Positions 59,982 to 64,000 of a stretch of DNA of 64,000 bases are shown one piece after another. A program made the translations under genes and the position numbers. The notes below the pieces were generated by a model, which had not been told where the DNA came from, did no database searches, and saw nothing but the letters and a program-made list of their open reading frames with translations. How positions within the stretch are numbered: position 1 is the first letter of the stretch; each line of letters opens with the position of its first letter. The DNA comes from Dysidea avara (taxonomy: Eukaryota > Porifera > Demospongiae > Dictyoceratida > Dysideidae): the NCBI RefSeq assembly GCF_963678975.1, contig NC_089279.1:23174004-23238003 (forward strand), written 5' to 3'.

Positions 59982-60599
59982 TATAATTGTGTTAAATATG
60001 AAGGTCGCACCAAATTAATTCATTGGGTGCAAATACTGCAGTGCTTAGGCAGACTCCTAGTTATTACTTACAGAAGGATCGATACTTTTAAGCTACTGTG
60101 GTGGCTGCAGCTAAATGGGCTTTTCATGATGCAACTAAACAAGTGTGTCATGGTGCAAACTTGATAATATCAAAGAAAAAAGCATCATTTTCAATTCATC
60201 TGCTATGCATACATCAATCCCTTTGTGGTATTCCAGACACATTCCGATAACAAAGGAACATTTTAAACTCAATATAATGACTGGTTCATTAAATACCTTA
60301 CAGTGTTTTTATGCATTAAGGTAGCAGTATAGAATGTGCGAATTGAGGAGAAAGTTTTTGAGATTGAAATCCTATAATATTTTCCAGGTGATGACATTCT
60401 ACCTATTTTATGCTCAGGAAAACTATTGAGGTATTTGTTTATCAACTAGTTACATCACCAGTAGCCACAACTCAACTGAAGTTGTTTGTCCAACCCAAAT
60501 AAATCAATTTCCTTCTCCTCAAGCGCCTAAATGACAAATATATAATATATAGCTAAATGCATGTAATGTCAATTCTGGTAAGGTATAAATTTGTTGAAA

Positions 60600-61720
60600 A
60601 GTTGTTACAACAAAGCTATACGTAGAATGAGTATAACATAGTTTGTAAACAGTACATGTGCATAGTAATGTAGTATTCATTTTACATGTCAATTGGTTTA
60701 TATTTTATTCAATAGTCCATGAACTAAAGGTTTGTAGTATTATGATAAAGTCGAAAAAAATGTTGGCACACCCTCAACCTCTTTCCCTATATGGTGTGCA
60801 GAGATTCTACACTGAGTAAATACATTCCCACATTCTTCCTTCATCATTACCTATACAATGTATGCTTGTAATATTAATGGCCTTACATATGGCTACTTAA
60901 AAACTCCCCCAGTGTCACTCCAAGCAGTGACCTCAAGTTTGGCATTTGCTGTTTTATATAATTTATATCATGGGTCACAAAGGCAAAGCCTAGGATGAGT
61001 GTCAACATGAGCTAAAATTATTGTGATATACATATAACTAATTAAGCTTTCAGACTTCTGTAATATAGCAGCTACAATTGCTGCATGGTTTTCACACATT
61101 TTTGTTCCTTTGATCTTATATCAGTACCTTACTACCATCATCAGCTACCATGCAGTCCTTGCATGTCAACTCTTTGAAATTGGCTTCGGTAGCTAAGGAT
61201 GCAATTGCCAACTTACATTAATTAACACTAATAGTGATAAAATACATACATACTAGGGATCCTCTCTATTTCCAGAGAATTTAGCAGTTCACTTCATTAA
61301 TTTCACAGATTATCACAGTAACCTTACTATCTTGGTGCCTCTGTAGTTATAGTTAAGTGACTAACACATATTATTAGTGGCTATTTCAGTATGACTATAT
61401 AGCTAGTGTGAGTGGGTGTGTAGTTTAGTTCAGTCACTTCATGTTGACTAGTTAATGAGTTACTAATAATTCTTTAAATGAAGCAAATGTATATTTGTCT
61501 GCTTCTGCAATCTCCCTATGTATTGCAGTTACCTATAGCCTTTCATGTGATGATGGTTGCATTTATAACTGTCACAAACATGCTAATCATCAGTGTACTT
61601 GCTAAGATAAGGACTTGGCCACTATATTATAAGATATATATTTGCACTATAGACTTGCTGGCTCTATGTAGAAGGACTAACAGCTATACTATGTAGTTGT
61701 TAGTCATGTATTTTCTTTCC
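60600..61720 (+). pseudogene. Segmental duplication, right copy, with decayed GPCR 5' end
   Basis: Matches 48245-49700 in order and orientation. At 61478-61696 the open stretch MVAFITVTNMLIISVLAKIRTWPL with YKIYICTIDLLAL is a clear relative of TM1-TM2 of the GPCR at 49892-50950 (ITITNMLAFSVVSKIRTQPL ... YKIFTINLL). It breaks off after about 70 residues with no remaining transmembrane segments downstream. Confidence 0.7.
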
Positions 61721-61993
61721 AGGCAACATACCATTGCATAATATTATAATATAGGTGATGCTCATATAAGCACTCTAAGCTATTCGCAATATCGAAACTG
61801 GGAAACTACATATGTAGGATGATCTGTGGCAATGATTACTGTGATTAGGAAAAGTAATTGTCTGTCTAATAGCGTCCCATGTAGCTATCTAGTGTTATGT
61901 GTGCTAGCTACCATTAAACTAGGAGAGTAATCTGTTGTTCATATTCTCATGCATGAACATCAAATTATTTGAATGATTTACACTCAATCAATA

Positions 61994-62246
61994 TGTGACC
62001 GGATTTGCGAAAAGGTACCTTTTTCACACACAAAATTTGACCCATTTTTTAAACTTTAAAGCTTCATAACTTTTTGATCATGGCATATAATTGCTTGAAA
62101 TTTTCAATGAATGTATAGCTACAGTATCTGGCTACATTTTAATACTAAGAGCAAGTAAATCAGTATAAGGCATCAAGTGTTTCCTCATTTTGTTTGCTGG
62201 TATGTCAAATGTGTGAAAAAGGTACCTTTTCGCAAATCCGGTCACA
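61994..62246. mobile_element. MITE with TGTGACCGGATTTGCGAAAA ends
   Basis: The left end TGTGACCGGATTTGCGAAAA and the right end (TTTTCGCAAATCCGGTCACA) are exact complements, followed inward by GGTACCTTTT on each side. 253 bp, A/T flanks, no coding capacity. Confidence 0.88.
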
Positions 62247-62334
62247 TATTATGTACAACAACTTTATGTTAACTTGTACAAGCAAGAAATATTTGTGTAA
62301 TACAAACAACCACATCAATTTTATCTCGACAGAT

Positions 62335-62960
62335 AACAGCTACAGAGGCATTAAGATTGTAAGGTTGTGGTGATAATAGTAAATTGTTAATAACAAAATA
62401 GTGCTAATTATTTGTATATGTATGGGTTAAAGTAATAATCCAGCTGTCAGAAATTGTGTCACAACACTGGCTACATACTAGAGCTGAAACAGATATATAT
62501 CCATATCAGGACAGTTTCTAATAATTTAAAGCACTTTTATGGTAAAGATTCCTTGACACATAGCTTACACATTTAACATTACTACAAACTTAATTTTCAT
62601 ATGAAATTTTATAATTATAAAGTAAAACAATATGGTCACAATACAATATGAGTTTTTATAGCAAGTGATGATGTCAGTGACTATATACCCAGACAGATTT
62701 TGTTCAGCATGTCCGGATATTAAAAATTACTATACATGTATATCCATTTCAGCCCTACTACATAAATGACTACTACTAGCTGCAGGTTCTAGCACTATAA
62801 ATTACCATTAGCTTCAAACTATAAATTCTGCACAATATATGCATGTCTACTAGACAGTGCATGCTCACCCAGGTATATAGAGGCTGTAATACTCTCCAGT
62901 ACTCTACCAAATGTTCGTATATACCTAACTAAGATAGTAAACTAGTTAGCCAAGGCTGTG
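62335..62960. repeat. Duplicate of the GPCR upstream region
   Basis: Parallels 51020-51400: ATTAAGATTGTAAGGTT, AATAACAAAATAGTGCTAAT, CCAGCTGTCAGAAAT, then GGTTCTAGCACTATAAATTACCATTAGC. A hAT MITE (62479-62757) interrupts this copy only. No receptor coding sequence remains beside it. Confidence 0.65.
62479..62757. mobile_element. hAT-type MITE, TAGAGCTGAAAC ends
   Basis: TAGAGCTGAAACAGATAT ... ATATCCATTTCAGCCCTA with flanking octamers CTACATAC and CTACATAA (7 of 8). Same end type as the MITE at 5122-5450 but a different interior. Confidence 0.82.
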
Positions 62961-64000
62961 TCAAGGAGTAGGGAGAGAGAGTGAGGATTTCAATCGAACT
63001 GCTAGGGTGGTTTATGGATAAAAAAAATGATCATGTCAGTGTTAAGCTCGGATGGCTCACTGTTCAGTCTTTAATCCAACACCGTCATTGTCTACTACTA
63101 TAGTGTTGTATATATAGCCATTTTGAAACATATATGTGAACATTTTTACTGAGCCCACCCATTCAGTTTGGAAGGCTCCACAATCAAACTATAATAATCA
63201 TGATACTCCTTATTTTGCTGTTTCATAGTGAATTAGATTTCAAAAAGTTTTTGATTAGCTGCCTACTGATGGAATAATTTACCATCTTCTGTGTTGATTT
63301 GAAAGCAGCAGGCCAGCAGCCTATATAGAAGCAAACACTGCAATACTTTTTTGAAAATGTCGGAATAAACCTAATTATTAGTTTCTCATCCTCCAATACT
63401 CAAAATAGCAGTACAAGAGGTTGGATTTTTATTTTACCTATTAATCATTATATAGTTGAATTAACTAGCTAAAATGTCCCAGAATACAATTATATACTGC
63501 TCTAGATAGTTACCAACTTTAAAGGTTATGGATATATGACTGCACTGTGGTACAAAAAATCCTTGATGTGATAAATAAATGGTGATGCAGGCAGGGATGA
63601 GGTAAGTCCATGAATCTGGACAGGAGATCACTAGAGGATGACCTCCAAATAGATGTGTAGTACAGTTAAAGTTGGACAGCATTAAGGAGGCAAGAATGTA
63701 CTGCACATGAAGTCTATCATTTACACTGATACATCAAAATGAAATTAATGCACTGACTGCTCTGAGGAATACCACCCCCAGGGCCCTCTATCTCTATGTT
63801 CAATTCAACTTGCTTTTCTTTCAGTTTTTTAAAGTTATACAAGTGTAGTATATATTATATATTTTGACTTGTGTTCTACAAAAGCACTTTTGGAAAATTA
63901 ATGTGCACATATATAGCTAATTATATACACATTATCACAGGCAAATGGGTATGATATAGTGTGTGTGTGTGTGTGTGTGTTAAGTTTGGAAACAAAAAAA
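62961..64000. other. Window end, no gene recognised
   Basis: A/T-rich sequence ending in a (GT)11 run at 63959-63980. No coding sequence or delimited element seen. Confidence 0.4.

Overview
The window is animal nuclear DNA: A/T-rich, with GT-AG introns from about 50 bp to almost 6 kb, single-copy metazoan housekeeping genes, and a heavy load of small inverted-repeat transposons. The mix (a tandem family of secreted cysteine-rich precursors, an apparent selenocysteine MsrA, very tight head-to-head gene pairs, an ISL2EU element) suggests an early-branching marine invertebrate, most likely a sponge. That placement is an inference; nothing here is diagnostic of a species.

Layout. 1-10.5 kb: the 3' part of an IST1 (ESCRT-III regulator) gene, with introns full of MITEs and simple repeats. 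10.8-28.3 kb: a tandem array of five intronless paralogues, four open and one broken. Each encodes signal peptide, conserved pro-domain, basic cleavage site and a 16-cysteine C-terminal module with a phospholipase-A2-like C-x-x-H-D-x-C-C core. The array is interrupted at 16.0-20.0 kb by an apparently complete ISL2EU DNA transposon (THAP/DDE transposase plus a convergent SWIM/YqaJ/PHD gene, 53-bp inverted ends), and also holds hAT-like elements, an LTR-retrotransposon fossil and a LINE tail.

29.2-43.7 kb is the gene-dense core: RMDN-type TPR protein (-), Beclin-1 (-), V-ATPase subunit d (+), a KH plus CHORD-like zinc-domain protein (-) and MsrA (+). Beclin-1/V-ATPase d and KH-CHORD/MsrA are head-to-head pairs about 100 bp apart. 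MsrA has an in-frame UGA exactly at its catalytic cysteine and a SECIS-like fold in its 3' UTR, so it is read here as a selenoprotein. I spliced the exons of these genes by hand, and the phases close in every case.

43.7-64 kb is sparse: one intronless rhodopsin-like GPCR (49.9-51.0 kb, -) with two decayed GPCR pieces inside a segmental duplication, one two-exon gene with a GIY-YIG nuclease domain and lysine-rich tail (56.9-58.0 kb, +), and many nested MITEs, several with clear target-site duplications.

Functionally the core genes cluster around membrane traffic, autophagy and lysosomes (IST1, Beclin-1, V-ATPase d), oxidative repair (MsrA) and microtubule or mitochondrial biology (RMDN). The tandem precursor family is the best candidate for an undescribed system: a conserved leader carrying a diversified secreted cysteine-rich product.
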